From Brevundimonas bacteroides DSM 4726 (lineage in GTDB: Bacteria > Pseudomonadota > Alphaproteobacteria > Caulobacterales > Caulobacteraceae): a DNA stretch of 64,000 bases. The notes beneath the pieces were generated by a model. That model did not search any database, was not told the origin of the DNA, and was given only the letters and a program-made list of their open reading frames with translations. Below are positions 8,243-17,102 of the stretch, in pieces. Location of the stretch: NCBI RefSeq assembly GCF_000701445.1, contig NZ_JNIX01000009.1:372001-436000 (forward strand). Reading direction: 5' to 3'. Both the position numbers and the translations under genes were made by a program. Position 1 is the first letter of the stretch; each line of letters opens with the position of its first letter.

Positions 8243-8960
8243 AGCCGCGCTCTTGGCGGCGATGCTGACAGCCGTCTCCGCCTGTTCGGAGCCCGAGCCG
8301 GCCAAGGCGCAGCAGGTGGTGTTCGACCCGCGCAATCACGTCGAGAACGCGCTCCAGGCCGCCCGACAAGCTCAGAGCCTGTCCAACGAGGCGCGCATGC
8401 TGCTGAACCAGGCGCGCGAACTGGCGGCCTCGCCCTATTCCCACCTCGGCGAGACCACCCAGGCGCTTCGCGACATCGGCGAACTGGCGCGCGAGGTGAA
8501 GGGCGTGGCGTCAGACATTCAGGACGTCCAGCGCCAGTTCGAGGACCTCTATCCCACCGCCGTCGAGGGCCTCTCGCCCGAGCGGGCGCTGCAGCAGGCG
8601 ACAGCGCGCAACGCCAACGCCCGCGAAACCGCCGAGGACCTCGCCCGCACAGCGGCCGAGCTGGAGCGCCTCTCCACCGCCCGGACCGGCCGCCTGCAAG
8701 GCGCGCTTTCGGCGTCCGAGCGAGCGGAAGGCCAGACCGCCGCCATCCAGTCCTCGACCCAGGTGCTCGCCGTACTCGCCGAGGACCTGGGCTCCATCCG
8801 CACCATCCTCATGGCCCAGAGCCGTCTGATGGCCGAGGCCACGGCGCGCGACGCCGCCGAGAGCGCGGCCGCCGCGGAGGCCAGGCGGCAGTTCTGGGGA
8901 CGGGAACGCACGACGGTCGCCGCGCCCTCCTTCGACCCGCTGCCGCACGCGCGCGACTGA
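8190..8960 (+). CDS. trbJ: TrbJ, VirB5-like secreted conjugation protein
   Basis: A 256-residue protein; ATG 8190 has GAAAGGA about 8 bp upstream. The N-terminus is basic then hydrophobic (RRSRAALLAAMLTAVSAC), consistent with export. ATG 8223 would give a shorter and more usual signal peptide. The mature part begins VVFDPRNHVENALQAARQ, a recognisable TrbJ start, and is a long helical coiled coil rich in Ala, Glu and Arg. VirB5-like proteins sit at the pilus tip and aid contact with recipients. No separate trbK (entry exclusion lipoprotein) is seen between trbJ and trbL. Confidence 0.88.
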   Translation: MSTPSSTSSPSMSWRRSRAALLAAMLTAVSACSEPEPAKAQQVVFDPRNHVENALQAARQAQSLSNEARMLLNQARELAASPYSHLGETTQALRDIGELAREVKGVASDIQDVQRQFEDLYPTAVEGLSPERALQQATARNANARETAEDLARTAAELERLSTARTGRLQGALSASERAEGQTAAIQSSTQVLAVLAEDLGSIRTILMAQSRLMAEATARDAAESAAAAEARRQFWGRERTTVAAPSFDPLPHARD

Positions 8961-8977
8961 CCCCCGGGAACGAAGCG

Positions 8978-10384
8978 ATGGCCGGCCCCAGCCCACAGAC
9001 CGCGAATGACCTGATGACGGTGTTTTCCAACACCGTCTCCGCCGGGTTCGACGCCTTGAATGGTGCGGTCAACGGCGTCTTCGGCCTGATGATCGTCCTG
9101 GTCGTCGCGCTCACAGGTATCCAATGGGCGCTGTCCGCCAACCGCGAGGTGCTGGCGGCAGGCTTTGGCAAGGTGCTCCTGATCGGCATCTTCGCCTATC
9201 TGATCAACGACTGGCAGGCGCTGTCGCAAACCATATTCGCGGGCTTCATCGACCTGGGGCTTACCGCCGGCGGCGGCTCGCTCTCGCGCGGCGACTTCCT
9301 CAACCCCGGCCAGATCCTCCAGCAGGGCTGGGAGATCGTGAAGGCGCTCGGCGAGACGCCCGCGCCCGTGGCCAATCCGCTCGACGTCGCCGGCAACCTG
9401 GTGGACGCTCTGATCCTCGGCCTTGCCATGATCGGCATCATGCTGGCCTTCGGGGTGCTGGCGATCCAGATCGTCGTCACGCTGCTGGAGTTCAAGATCG
9501 TCACCCTGGGCGGTTTCGTCCTCCTACCCTTCGGCATCTGGTCCAAGTCCGCCTTCCTGGCGGAGCGCCCGCTCGGCTATGTCGTGTCCTCGGGGCTAAA
9601 GGTGTTGGCCCTCGCCATCGTCGTCTCCGGCGCCCGCACCGTCTTCGATCAGCTCCAGCCGAGCGCCAATCCCGATCTCTATGAGGCCCTGGCGATCCTC
9701 GTCGCCTCCATGCTGCTGGCCATGCTCGCCATCTTCATCCCCAACCTGGCCTCGGCCCTGGTCACCGGCGGCCCGGCGCTGGGCGCGGGCGCGGCCCTGA
9801 CCGGCGCGCTCGCGGTCGGCGGGGCGGGCGCCTTGGCCGCCGGAGCGGTCGCCGGCGCGGGCGGCGCAGCGGCGGGCGCCGCGGCCCGGGTCTCCGGATC
9901 GTCGCGCGCCGCGGCGGGAGCCGGGGCGGGCCGGCCGCCGACGCCGCCACCTGCGCCGCCTTCGGCCCCGCGCCGGTCCAACGATAATCCACCGCCGCGT
10001 GGTCCGGCGCCGACCTCGAGCGCCCCGACGCGACCCGCCGGCGGCGTCTCCGAACCCGCCTCGGCCTGGGCCGGCCCGAGCCCGGCGACCACTTCCGGCG
10101 GCGAAGACGCCGCCCCGGCTCAAGGCGCCGCGCCCTCGTCCGCCGGCTCCCAGCGCGCGCCCGGACGGATCGCCGCCGAGGCCGAGCAGGCGCGCGGCGA
10201 CTTCCATCAGGCGCTGGCGGCCGAAGGCAAGGCCAAAGGAAGCCGCATGGCGACGGGCGCCGGACGCGGCGGACGGTCGGCGGCCTTCCAGACCTATTTC
10301 GCGGCCAACGCCGGCCGCTCCCTGTTCCCAGGCGCCGAGACCAGCGGCTCGGTCTCGCCCCAGCTCAAGTCGGAGGACAGCTGA
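8978..10384 (+). CDS. trbL: TrbL, VirB6-like polytopic membrane protein
   Basis: A 468-residue inner-membrane channel component. The start follows CGGGAACGAAGCG. Several hydrophobic segments occur in the first 270 residues, including VFGLMIVLVVALTGIQWAL, LIGIFAYLINDW and GLAMIGIMLAFGVLAIQIVV, with the family stretch LLEFKIVTLGGFVLLPFGIW. After about residue 290 there is a long Ala/Pro/Gly-rich, probably disordered cytoplasmic tail. VirB6-type proteins guide substrate through the inner membrane. It sits 17 bp after trbJ and 3 bp before trbF. Confidence 0.92.
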   Translation: MAGPSPQTANDLMTVFSNTVSAGFDALNGAVNGVFGLMIVLVVALTGIQWALSANREVLAAGFGKVLLIGIFAYLINDWQALSQTIFAGFIDLGLTAGGGSLSRGDFLNPGQILQQGWEIVKALGETPAPVANPLDVAGNLVDALILGLAMIGIMLAFGVLAIQIVVTLLEFKIVTLGGFVLLPFGIWSKSAFLAERPLGYVVSSGLKVLALAIVVSGARTVFDQLQPSANPDLYEALAILVASMLLAMLAIFIPNLASALVTGGPALGAGAALTGALAVGGAGALAAGAVAGAGGAAAGAAARVSGSSRAAAGAGAGRPPTPPPAPPSAPRRSNDNPPPRGPAPTSSAPTRPAGGVSEPASAWAGPSPATTSGGEDAAPAQGAAPSSAGSQRAPGRIAAEAEQARGDFHQALAAEGKAKGSRMATGAGRGGRSAAFQTYFAANAGRSLFPGAETSGSVSPQLKSEDS

Positions 10385-10387
10385 TCC

Positions 10388-11071
10388 ATGCACCCCTTCT
10401 TCAAACCCAAGCGGGCGCTGGCCGCCGCGCCGGAGAGCACCCCCTATCAACGGGCGGGACAGGTCTGGGACGACCGCATGGGCCTCTCGATCGCCCACGC
10501 CCGCAACTGGCGCCGCATCGCCTTCGCCAATCTCGTTCTCGCCGGCGCGCTCGGCGCCGGCTGGTGGGCTCAGGCCCAGCAGGCTGTGGTCAAGCCGTTC
10601 GTGGTCGAGGTCTCCGACTGGGGGCAGACCCAAAGGATTACCGCCATCGACGGCCGCTATGAGCCGACCGAGGCCCAGACCGGCCATGCCCTGGCCGAAT
10701 GGATCAAGGACGTCCGCTCCAAGTCCACGGATCCGGTGGTGATCCGGCAGAACTGGCTCCAAGCCTATGACCTGGTCACGCCCAAGGCTGCGGCCTTCCT
10801 GAACGCTCACGCCCAGGCCCACGACCCCTTCGCCGAGGCGGGTCGGGAGGCCGTGAACGTGGAGGTGCTCAACGTCGTTCGCCGCACCGAGCGCACCTAT
10901 GACCTGCAATGGCGCGAGACCCGCTTCGTCAATGGCCAGCAGGCCGGCCAGGACCGCTGGCGCGCCCTGATCACCACCCGGCTTCAGGCCCCGCGCACCG
11001 AGCAGGAGCTGATGAAGAACCCGCTCGGCATTCGTATCGAGGACATCTCATGGACCCCCGACGCCTCCTGA
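10388..11071 (+). CDS. trbF: TrbF, VirB8-like assembly factor
   Basis: A 227-residue bitopic protein. The N-terminal cytoplasmic stretch with TPYQRAGQVWDDRMG is followed by one membrane segment (IAFANLVLAGALGAGWWAQA). The periplasmic VirB8-type domain then begins with VVKPFVVEVSDWGQ and ends with PLGIRIEDISWT. VirB8 proteins nucleate assembly of the envelope-spanning core. The last 22 bp overlap trbG. Confidence 0.93.
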   Translation: MHPFFKPKRALAAAPESTPYQRAGQVWDDRMGLSIAHARNWRRIAFANLVLAGALGAGWWAQAQQAVVKPFVVEVSDWGQTQRITAIDGRYEPTEAQTGHALAEWIKDVRSKSTDPVVIRQNWLQAYDLVTPKAAAFLNAHAQAHDPFAEAGREAVNVEVLNVVRRTERTYDLQWRETRFVNGQQAGQDRWRALITTRLQAPRTEQELMKNPLGIRIEDISWTPDAS

Positions 11072-12126
11072 TCCTGGCCGCGCTCGGCCTCGCCCTTTCC
11101 GGCTGCGCCTCCGTCCGCGAAAGCCTCGGCTTCGGCCGCGCCTCGCCGCCAGCCGCGCCGATGCTGGCCAGCGTCCCACCATCGGCCTCATTGACCCCGC
11201 CGCCGGAACCCGTGGTCGCTCGGAGCTCGACCGAGCGGCCTTACCTGGCGGAGGTCTCCGGGACCGCGCACGCCTCGCTCCCGTCAGAGGCCGCCGCAGC
11301 GCCGGAGCGCCCAACGGAGTCTGTCCCGGAGAGCGCACCGCCCGAACTCACCCGTCGCACGGCGCGCACGCCCGCCGCCACGGGTCCCACCGCCATCGCG
11401 GCCGCCAACACCGAGGCGCGCGCCCGGTCCCAATCCGATCAGTTCGTCGGCGGGGTCCAGGTGTTCGCCTGGGAGCCCGGCCGCGTCTATGAGGTCTGGA
11501 CGGCTCCCTTGCGGGTCACCACCCTGACCCTCGGACCCGGCGAGACGGTCGTCTCCAAAGCCGCAGGCGACACCGTCCGCTGGCAGATCGGCGAGACCAC
11601 CTCGGGTGAAGGCCCCTCGCAACGCGGCCACGTCATGATCAAGCCGCTTGAGCGCGGGCTAGAGACCAACCTGGTTCTCACCACCTCGCGCCGCGTCTAC
11701 CTTCTGCAGCTGAAAAGCGGTCCGCCCGAAGGCTTCAACGCCGCCGTGGCTTGGGACCTGGCCAGCGTCTTTCCCAACGGTCCGGACGGGTCGGTCGGGG
11801 CGATGCAGACCGAGCCCGACCCGCTGGTCGAACCAGCCGGGCCGCTGGACGCCCGCTACCGCATCGAATCCCGCGGCCGCCGCCCGGCCTGGACGCCGGC
11901 GTCCGTGGTCACCGACGGCGTGCGCACCTTCCTTCACTTCCCGCCGGATCTGCAGGCGACCGAGGCTCCGGCGCTGTTCGTCCTGGGACCCAACGGCCAG
12001 ACCCAGACCGTCAACTACCGCCAGCAGGGCGGGCTCTGGGTGGTGGATCGGGTGTTCGACCGCGCTGAGCTTCGGCTCGGCGATCGCCGCCCGCAGATCG
12101 TCCGCATCACGCGTCTCCAACCCTAG
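11050..12126 (+). CDS. trbG: TrbG, VirB9-like outer-membrane-complex protein
   Basis: From ATG 11050 the protein is 358 residues and starts with a lipoprotein-type signal, LLILAALGLALSGC (lipobox Cys19). A Pro/Ala-rich linker follows. The VirB9 beta domain then begins around VFAWEPGRVYEVWTAPLRVT, includes HVMIKPLERGLETNLVLTT, and ends with NYRQQGGLWVVDRVFDRAEL. VirB9 proteins form the outer-membrane ring with VirB10 and VirB7. Because the protein carries its own lipobox, it may substitute for a separate VirB7 lipoprotein; that is inference. Confidence 0.92.
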   Translation: MDPRRLLILAALGLALSGCASVRESLGFGRASPPAAPMLASVPPSASLTPPPEPVVARSSTERPYLAEVSGTAHASLPSEAAAAPERPTESVPESAPPELTRRTARTPAATGPTAIAAANTEARARSQSDQFVGGVQVFAWEPGRVYEVWTAPLRVTTLTLGPGETVVSKAAGDTVRWQIGETTSGEGPSQRGHVMIKPLERGLETNLVLTTSRRVYLLQLKSGPPEGFNAAVAWDLASVFPNGPDGSVGAMQTEPDPLVEPAGPLDARYRIESRGRRPAWTPASVVTDGVRTFLHFPPDLQATEAPALFVLGPNGQTQTVNYRQQGGLWVVDRVFDRAELRLGDRRPQIVRITRLQP

Positions 12127-12139
12127 CCCGAGGTCCGAC

Positions 12140-13306
12140 ATGTCCTCAGATCCCGTCAGTTCACCGCCGCCGGCCGCTCCCGCTGCAAAAGCGCCGCCGC
12201 CGCCTCTGACGGCGCGCGCCCCGCGTCCGGCCGCCGTTCGCGTGAGACGCTCCGTCGTCATGCTCGCCGTGCTCGGCGCGTCGGGCCTGCTCGCCGGCGC
12301 CTTCGCCTGGGCCTTCATCGTCAGTCCGGAGCTTCGGGCCGAAGCGCGCGAGCGCAAGCTCGAGGGTCGGACGGAAGAGGCCCGAGGCGCGGTGCGTCCA
12401 TCGGAGGCCGTCACCGACGGACCGGCGACCTACGGCCAGCTCGACCAACTGCCGCCGCCACGACGGCTGAACGGCGAACCGGAAGATTCGGCCGATCCAT
12501 CCGCTTCAGCCCCTGCCCCCGCCCGCATCTCCAGCCCGCGCTACGACGCCTATCCCCCGTCCTCGCCGGTGACGCGCGGGCCGAACCCGGGCGAGGAAGC
12601 GCGTCGCTCCGGCCTGTTCTTCGGCGGCGACGGCGGCCGCCCTGCCGCGCAGGGCGAGGGCGAAACCGCTGCCGCGTCGTCCGCGATCGGCCGCGACTAC
12701 GCCGCCGTCTACAACGGCCACCAGCTGCTCCAGCCGCTCAGTCCCTATGAGCTCAAGGCCGGGGCCGTGATCTCGGCGGCCCTGTTGAATGGCGTCGACA
12801 CCACCCGACCCGGCCCCGTGGTGGCGACCGTCACCCAGCATGTCTTCGACACCGTCTCCGGTCGGCACCTGGTCATCCCCCAGGGCTCGCGTCTGATCGG
12901 GCGCCACGAGGGTGAGAGCCGCTATGGCGATCGTCGCGCCTTCCTGGTGTGGCACAGACTGATCCTGCCGAACGGCAAGAGCCTCATCCTGACCGACGAG
13001 TCCGGGGTCGACGCCCAAGGCACGGTCGGCGTCCAGGGTCGTGTCGATCGCCGGCTGGGCGCCCTGGCCGTCGCCACCCTCTTCGCGGGCGCCATCACCA
13101 CCTTGGGCACGATCGCGCGCAGCGACGATGACGGCGGCGGCGTCTGGGGCGACGTCGGCGACGCCGCCGCTATCGAGGGGGCCGAGATCGGCGGTCGCCT
13201 GATCGGCCGCGAACTGGAGGTCCGTCCTTCGATCCGCATTCGCCCCGGCGCGCCGGTCCGCGTGCTGCTCACCCGCGACCTGATCCTGGAGCCCTATCGG
13301 CCATGA
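12140..13306 (+). CDS. trbI: TrbI, VirB10-like core protein
   Basis: A 388-residue protein spanning the envelope. A Pro/Ala-rich cytoplasmic N-terminus is followed by a single membrane segment (VVMLAVLGASGLLAGAFAWA), a Pro-rich periplasmic linker, then the conserved VirB10 beta-barrel domain. That domain shows YELKAGAVISAALLNGVDT, RHLVIPQGSRLIGRHEG, LPNGKSLILTD and the terminal PVRVLLTRDLIL. VirB10 proteins transmit energy from inner-membrane ATPases to the outer-membrane pore. The gene overlaps traF by 4 bp. Confidence 0.94.
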   Translation: MSSDPVSSPPPAAPAAKAPPPPLTARAPRPAAVRVRRSVVMLAVLGASGLLAGAFAWAFIVSPELRAEARERKLEGRTEEARGAVRPSEAVTDGPATYGQLDQLPPPRRLNGEPEDSADPSASAPAPARISSPRYDAYPPSSPVTRGPNPGEEARRSGLFFGGDGGRPAAQGEGETAAASSAIGRDYAAVYNGHQLLQPLSPYELKAGAVISAALLNGVDTTRPGPVVATVTQHVFDTVSGRHLVIPQGSRLIGRHEGESRYGDRRAFLVWHRLILPNGKSLILTDESGVDAQGTVGVQGRVDRRLGALAVATLFAGAITTLGTIARSDDDGGGVWGDVGDAAAIEGAEIGGRLIGRELEVRPSIRIRPGAPVRVLLTRDLILEPYRP

Positions 13307-13806
13307 CCCGCGACCGACGCCTTCTCCTGTGGACGGCGGTGCCTGCCGCGGCGCTGCTGCTACTCGGAGCGACCCACCGGGCCGGACCGCCGCTCTTTCT
13401 CGTCAACGAAAGCCCAAGCCTGCCGGAAGGGGTCTATCTCAGCACCCGTACACCGGCGCTGGAGCGGGGTGCGGTTGTGGCTGTGCGCCACCCTCCATCC
13501 GCCCGACCCTATCTCGCTGGTCTCGGCATGCCGCGAGACACGGCGTTGCTCAAGCGGGTCGCCGCGACCGCCGGCGACCGGGTCTGCGCCAGATCGCATG
13601 CGGTCGAGGTCGCGGGCCGGCAAATCGGAGTTCAGGCCGTTGATCGGCTCGGCCGTCCTCTGCCCCGGTGGAACGGTTGCCGCGTCCTCGCGCCGGGCGA
13701 GCTGTTCCTGCTCGGCGACACCCCTTCCAGTTTCGACAGCCGCTACTTCGGGCCGGTTTCCCGGAACGATGTGGTCGGCGCCTATCGGGAGTTCCTCCTA
13801 TGGTAA
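13303..13806 (+). CDS. traF: TraF-type conjugal transfer signal peptidase (S26 family)
   Basis: A 167-residue membrane-anchored serine peptidase. After one N-terminal hydrophobic segment it shows the nucleophile box NESPSLPEGVY (probable Ser39), the general-base box ALLKRVAATAGD (Lys84), and the C-terminal box GDTPSSFDSRYFGPV. In RP4, TraF matures and cyclises the TrbC pilin, so TrbC at 5215-5535 is the likely substrate. It starts inside the end of trbI and ends 7 bp into the lytic transglycosylase gene. Confidence 0.92.
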   Translation: MTRDRRLLLWTAVPAAALLLLGATHRAGPPLFLVNESPSLPEGVYLSTRTPALERGAVVAVRHPPSARPYLAGLGMPRDTALLKRVAATAGDRVCARSHAVEVAGRQIGVQAVDRLGRPLPRWNGCRVLAPGELFLLGDTPSSFDSRYFGPVSRNDVVGAYREFLLW

Positions 13807-14429
13807 AATCTCTCCGTATCGCGCTGCTGACGGCGGGTCTTCTCGCGACCTCCGCGCCGGCCCTTGCCCAGACCGTCGTGGACTGGCGACCCGCCGGCGG
13901 CGATCTGTTCGCCGGCGGCCCGCTCGAACCGGAAACCGCACCCGTAGCGGCGGACCTGAACGCGCCTGCCGAGCGCGCCCGCCTCGCGCCTCTGTCTCAA
14001 CCCTTCATGAGCGCCATCGCCGACGCCGCCGAGCGTCACGGCCTTGATCCTAAGCTTCTCCATGCTTTGGTCGTCGTCGAAAGCGCCTATCGCCCGACCG
14101 CCTGCTCCCACGTCGGGGCATGCGGCTTGACGCAGCTCATGCCCGCGACCGCCGCCGAAATGGGCGTCGCGGACCGGTTCGATCCAGCCGCCAATCTGCG
14201 CGGCGGGGCGGACTACCTCGCTCGGCAGATGCTACGCTTCGGCGATCTGCGTCTCGCTCTAGCCGCCTACAACAGCGGTCCGGGCCGGGTCGCTCGGCTC
14301 GGGCGCGTCCCCAGCATCCCCGAGACCCAGGCTTATGTGGTGAGCGTGGTCGATTGCTACCTCGCCCTGACCGTCGGGCGGAGTGTGCGATCGTCGCGCG
14401 AATGCCGCACGCCGGAGGCGGCTCGATGA
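13800..14429 (+). CDS. Conjugation-associated lytic transglycosylase (VirB1/TrbN-like)
   Basis: From ATG 13800 the protein is 209 residues, with a signal peptide ending APALAQ (about residue 24). The transglycosylase domain shows the catalytic helix LLHALVVVESAYRPTACS (Glu94), followed by GACGLTQLMPATAAEMGV and the terminal ALAAYNSGPGRVARLG, all signatures of the Slt/goose-lysozyme fold. Such enzymes open peptidoglycan locally for assembly of the secretion channel. The stop overlaps the next ATG by 4 bp. Confidence 0.92.
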   Translation: MVKSLRIALLTAGLLATSAPALAQTVVDWRPAGGDLFAGGPLEPETAPVAADLNAPAERARLAPLSQPFMSAIADAAERHGLDPKLLHALVVVESAYRPTACSHVGACGLTQLMPATAAEMGVADRFDPAANLRGGADYLARQMLRFGDLRLALAAYNSGPGRVARLGRVPSIPETQAYVVSVVDCYLALTVGRSVRSSRECRTPEAAR

Positions 14430-14704
14430 TCCCCCACGCCGAGCCGGACCCCTCGCGCCTCGCGGCCGAGCACGAGGAGGATCGCCTCACCCGCGCCGAG
14501 GCGTCGGAGTATCTGCTGCGCTTTCGGATCCAGCTGAAGCCGGCGACACTGGCGCGCATCCTCTGCACCGGCGGCGACGGACCGCCTGTCGAACATGTGC
14601 GTGGCAAGCCCTGGTACCCGCGGGGCGCGCTGCGGCGATGGGCCGAAGCTCAGACCTCGTCTCGCCCCGTGAGCCCAGCTCAAACGACCGGCGGTCGCGC
14701 ATGA
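14426..14704 (+). CDS. Small helix-turn-helix (excisionase-like) protein
   Basis: A 92-residue protein beginning at an ATG that overlaps the preceding stop. The core LTRAEASEYLLRFRIQLKPATLARILCTG then VRGKPWYPRGALRRWAEAQ resembles the winged-helix HTH_17/excisionase fold, in which a short helix-turn-helix is followed by a wing ending in a helix. It may act as a recombination directionality factor or a local regulator. It is the first of three tightly packed small genes (4-bp overlaps) placed after the conjugation genes. The function is inferred from fold resemblance only. Confidence 0.6.
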   Translation: MIPHAEPDPSRLAAEHEEDRLTRAEASEYLLRFRIQLKPATLARILCTGGDGPPVEHVRGKPWYPRGALRRWAEAQTSSRPVSPAQTTGGRA

Positions 14705-14922
14705 GCGTTCGCGACGCGCGACCCAGCATCGACGAGCTCGTCCGCGACCCCGCCGTTCGCGGCTCGGTCAAGGCCGTGCTTCGCGCCTGGGCCGATCGAG
14801 ACCCTCTGGACGCGGCCGAGGACGCCACTCTTTTGGCCCAGGCCCTCGAGCGCGCCGCTGACGAGGCCCTGGCCGCAGCCTCACGGGATCTACGCAGGAA
14901 TGGATCAGGAGCGCCAGCATGA
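14701..14922 (+). CDS. Hypothetical small acidic helical protein
   Basis: I do not recognise this 73-residue protein. It is predicted helical throughout, with SIDELVRDPAVRGSVKAVLRAW and a second amphipathic helix rich in Ala, Asp and Glu. It overlaps both neighbours by 4 bp, so it is very probably translated. Its place between two DNA-binding proteins suggests a role in element maintenance or recombination, but the sequence does not establish one. Confidence 0.55.
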   Translation: MSVRDARPSIDELVRDPAVRGSVKAVLRAWADRDPLDAAEDATLLAQALERAADEALAAASRDLRRNGSGAPA

Positions 14923-15377
14923 GCGGGCATTGGACCGACTTTCTCGATCCCGAGGGCCCGATCGGACGCTACCTCGACTGGAGCGAGGTGGCGCACGACG
15001 CGGGCTTGTCGCGCACCACCGCCTGGCGGCTGCGCCGCGCCGGTGAATTCCCGGATCCCTATTCTCTGTCCGCCGGACGGGTCGGCTATCGCGAACCGGA
15101 GATCGAGGCCTGGAAACGCTGGCGTGCGCACCATCGGGCCGCGCCTCCAGACCGACGATCAAGCGGCCGACCCCGGTCCCCATCACGACCGACCGAGCCG
15201 TCCCCGGAACCGGCGCTACGATCCATGACCGCGAAAGGCGCGCCGCCACCCTCCTCGCCTGTCTCCGAGCCACCGTCGTTGTTCGATACATGCCCGCCAA
15301 TAGCGCCCGAGCCGACCGGTCGTCGGAGAGGTCGAAAAGACGACAGGGAGCGCGGTCAGTTCGCCTTCGATTTCTAG
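14919..15377 (+). CDS. AlpA-like helix-turn-helix protein with long C-terminal tail
   Basis: A 152-residue protein. The first 65 residues contain YLDWSEVAHDAGLSRTTAWR then GEFPDPYSLSAGRVGYREPE and a closing helix IEAWKRWR, the pattern of AlpA/MerR-like DNA-binding proteins found on prophages and integrative elements. Residues 66-152 are Pro/Ser/Arg-rich and end with a basic stretch and QFAFDF; this tail may be disordered. Possible roles are excision control or transcriptional regulation. It overlaps the preceding gene by 4 bp. Confidence 0.65.
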   Translation: MSGHWTDFLDPEGPIGRYLDWSEVAHDAGLSRTTAWRLRRAGEFPDPYSLSAGRVGYREPEIEAWKRWRAHHRAAPPDRRSSGRPRSPSRPTEPSPEPALRSMTAKGAPPPSSPVSEPPSLFDTCPPIAPEPTGRRRGRKDDRERGQFAFDF

Positions 15378-15385
15378 GCGCCTCT

Positions 15386-15796
15386 GTGGAAGGCCTGCTG
15401 TTGGTCTGGGCGACCGTTTTGGCCTGGCCGCATTTCGGGCGAGGTGATCCCTGCGAAGGCCCGTTGCCGCACCGGCCCGGGCAGGTCTTCTCAGGCGTTG
15501 TGCGTTATGTGGGAGACGGCGACAGCCTCTGCCTGAGCGAGGCAGGAGGTCGCGTGGGGTGGATCGAGGTGCGTCTCGCTGACTTCGACGCACCGGAGTT
15601 GTCCGCTCCTGGGGGTCAGCAGGCCCGCACGCGGCTCCGGGGTCTTGCACTCGGCCGCCGTCTGGACTGTGTCGCGGTTCTCGGCCGGGCGGGTCGCGTG
15701 GTCGTCTATGATCGGGTCATCGCCGCCTGTCGGCTCGATGGCCGACCGATCGGCGAACGCCTTCGCGCCGCCGGAGGCCGAGAGGGCGGACGCTGA
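15386..15796 (+). CDS. Staphylococcal-nuclease-like (thermonuclease family) protein
   Basis: From GTG 15386 the protein is 136 residues, with a short hydrophobic N-terminus (LLLVWATVLAWP) suggesting export or a membrane anchor. The SNase-like core shows VRYVGDGDSLCL, then IEVRLADFDAPEL, TRLRGLALGRRLDC and RVIAACRLDGRPIGERLRAAG. The Asp cluster and the basic residue preceding VVVYDR fit, but I cannot place all three catalytic residues of the S. aureus enzyme, so activity is uncertain. An in-frame ATG at 15290 would overlap the previous gene by 88 bp and is less likely. Similar genes are frequent on conjugative elements. Confidence 0.7.
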   Translation: MEGLLLVWATVLAWPHFGRGDPCEGPLPHRPGQVFSGVVRYVGDGDSLCLSEAGGRVGWIEVRLADFDAPELSAPGGQQARTRLRGLALGRRLDCVAVLGRAGRVVVYDRVIAACRLDGRPIGERLRAAGGREGGR

Positions 15797-16037
15797 GACA
15801 GCCGCTTCGCCGGCAGCCGCCATAGGCGTGAGTTCAAAAACAGTCGCTGTCGGCGAACAGGAAGACCCTGCGTCCGATCCTGACGCATTCTGCTCTTACG
15901 CGTCGGCGAGACGGTCCGTTCACATCGGCGCAGCTCTCGCGGCAGGGCGAGGGGCTGGGCCATGTCGATGGCTCCACGACTCGCAACGAGCGTGTTAGGT
16001 ATTGAATGGGCGGCCGTGCGAGGTCGCGGGACAGGCA

Positions 16038-17102
16038 ATGGCGCGTAGCGATCTTCTGATTTCCTTGGTCCGAGCCGGAGCCGCCGGCGATCGCTCGATG
16101 CTGACCTCGACCGTTGAGGCCATCGTCGCCGAAGAGAAGTCGCGCAGCCATCATGTGCTGGCCGACCGTCTTCAACGCGCGTTGCAGTCCGTGCCCGTGA
16201 CGAACTCGGCGGAGTTGCGCCGGACGGGCGGCGCCGGCGGCCGGGATTTCGTCATCGAGAGCGAACCGCGCGTCGAACTGGGCGATCTGATCCTGCCGCT
16301 GCCCGTTCGGCGGCTGACGGAGCAGTTGATCCAGGAGCAGCTCCGCTCGGATCTCTTGCGGACCCAGGGGATGCAGCCTCGGCACCGTATCCTGCTGTCC
16401 GGTCCTCCCGGCAACGGCAAGACCTCGCTCGCCGAGGCGATCGCCCAGGCCGCCTCCCTACCCTTGTTGACGGTGCGATACGACGCCCTGGTCGGCGCCT
16501 ATCTGGGTGAAACCAACGCTCGTATGGCGAAGCTCTTCGAATATGCGCGCGCGACGCCGTGTGTTCTGTTTTTCGACGAGTTCGATGCGGTCGGCAAGGA
16601 ACGAGGCGACGTCCACGAGACCGGCGAGATCAAGCGCGTGGTGTCCTTCCTCCTGATGCAGCTCGACCAGTTGCCGAGCTATGTGATCGCCATGGCGGCC
16701 ACCAATCATGCCGAGCTCTTGGACCGGGCCGTTTGGCGCCGCTTTCAGCTTCGCCTGGACATGCCGGCCCCCGAAGTCTCGGGCCGCGCCGTCCTCGTGT
16801 CGCGGTTCATGGACGCCTGGCCTGAATCGGTCGGGCTGTCCGCCGAGGCTGTCGCCCAGAGGCTGGGTCCCGTCAGCTACGCGGAAGTGGTCGAGTTCTG
16901 CCAAAACGTGCGGCGTCGGCATATCCTTGCTCAGGGTTGTGAGTCGCTGAAGCAGGCGCTCGGCGACGAACTTTCACTGTGGGCGTCCCGCGTGACGCCG
17001 GAGGGCCATGGCGAGACCGACAAGACCCCTGCTGCGGCTGGACCCGCCGACGCCGCGCGCCCGCGTCACAAGACCCGGCTTTCCAAGCCCGCGCACGATT
17101 GA
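16038..17102 (+). CDS. AAA+ ATPase paired with a subtilisin-like protease
   Basis: A 354-residue AAA+ ATPase of the cell-division-protein-48-like class. Walker A is LLSGPPGNGKTS (residues 119-130). Walker B is VLFFDEFDAVGKERGD (Asp180-Glu181), and ATNHAELLDRAVWRRFQLRL carries the sensor and arginine-finger region. The N-terminal 110 residues are helical and probably bind the partner or substrate; the C-terminal about 30 residues are Lys/Pro-rich. TTG 16002 is an alternative start, but ATG 16038 is better. Its last 95 bp overlap the protease gene, implying the two products work together. Confidence 0.88.
   Translation: MARSDLLISLVRAGAAGDRSMLTSTVEAIVAEEKSRSHHVLADRLQRALQSVPVTNSAELRRTGGAGGRDFVIESEPRVELGDLILPLPVRRLTEQLIQEQLRSDLLRTQGMQPRHRILLSGPPGNGKTSLAEAIAQAASLPLLTVRYDALVGAYLGETNARMAKLFEYARATPCVLFFDEFDAVGKERGDVHETGEIKRVVSFLLMQLDQLPSYVIAMAATNHAELLDRAVWRRFQLRLDMPAPEVSGRAVLVSRFMDAWPESVGLSAEAVAQRLGPVSYAEVVEFCQNVRRRHILAQGCESLKQALGDELSLWASRVTPEGHGETDKTPAAAGPADAARPRHKTRLSKPAHD

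Noticed and set aside
5624..8335. 903-residue reverse open frame across trbE
   Set aside because: It mirrors trbE, which has Walker motifs and operon context; composition is Arg/Gly/Gln-rich as in antisense frames of GC-rich genes.
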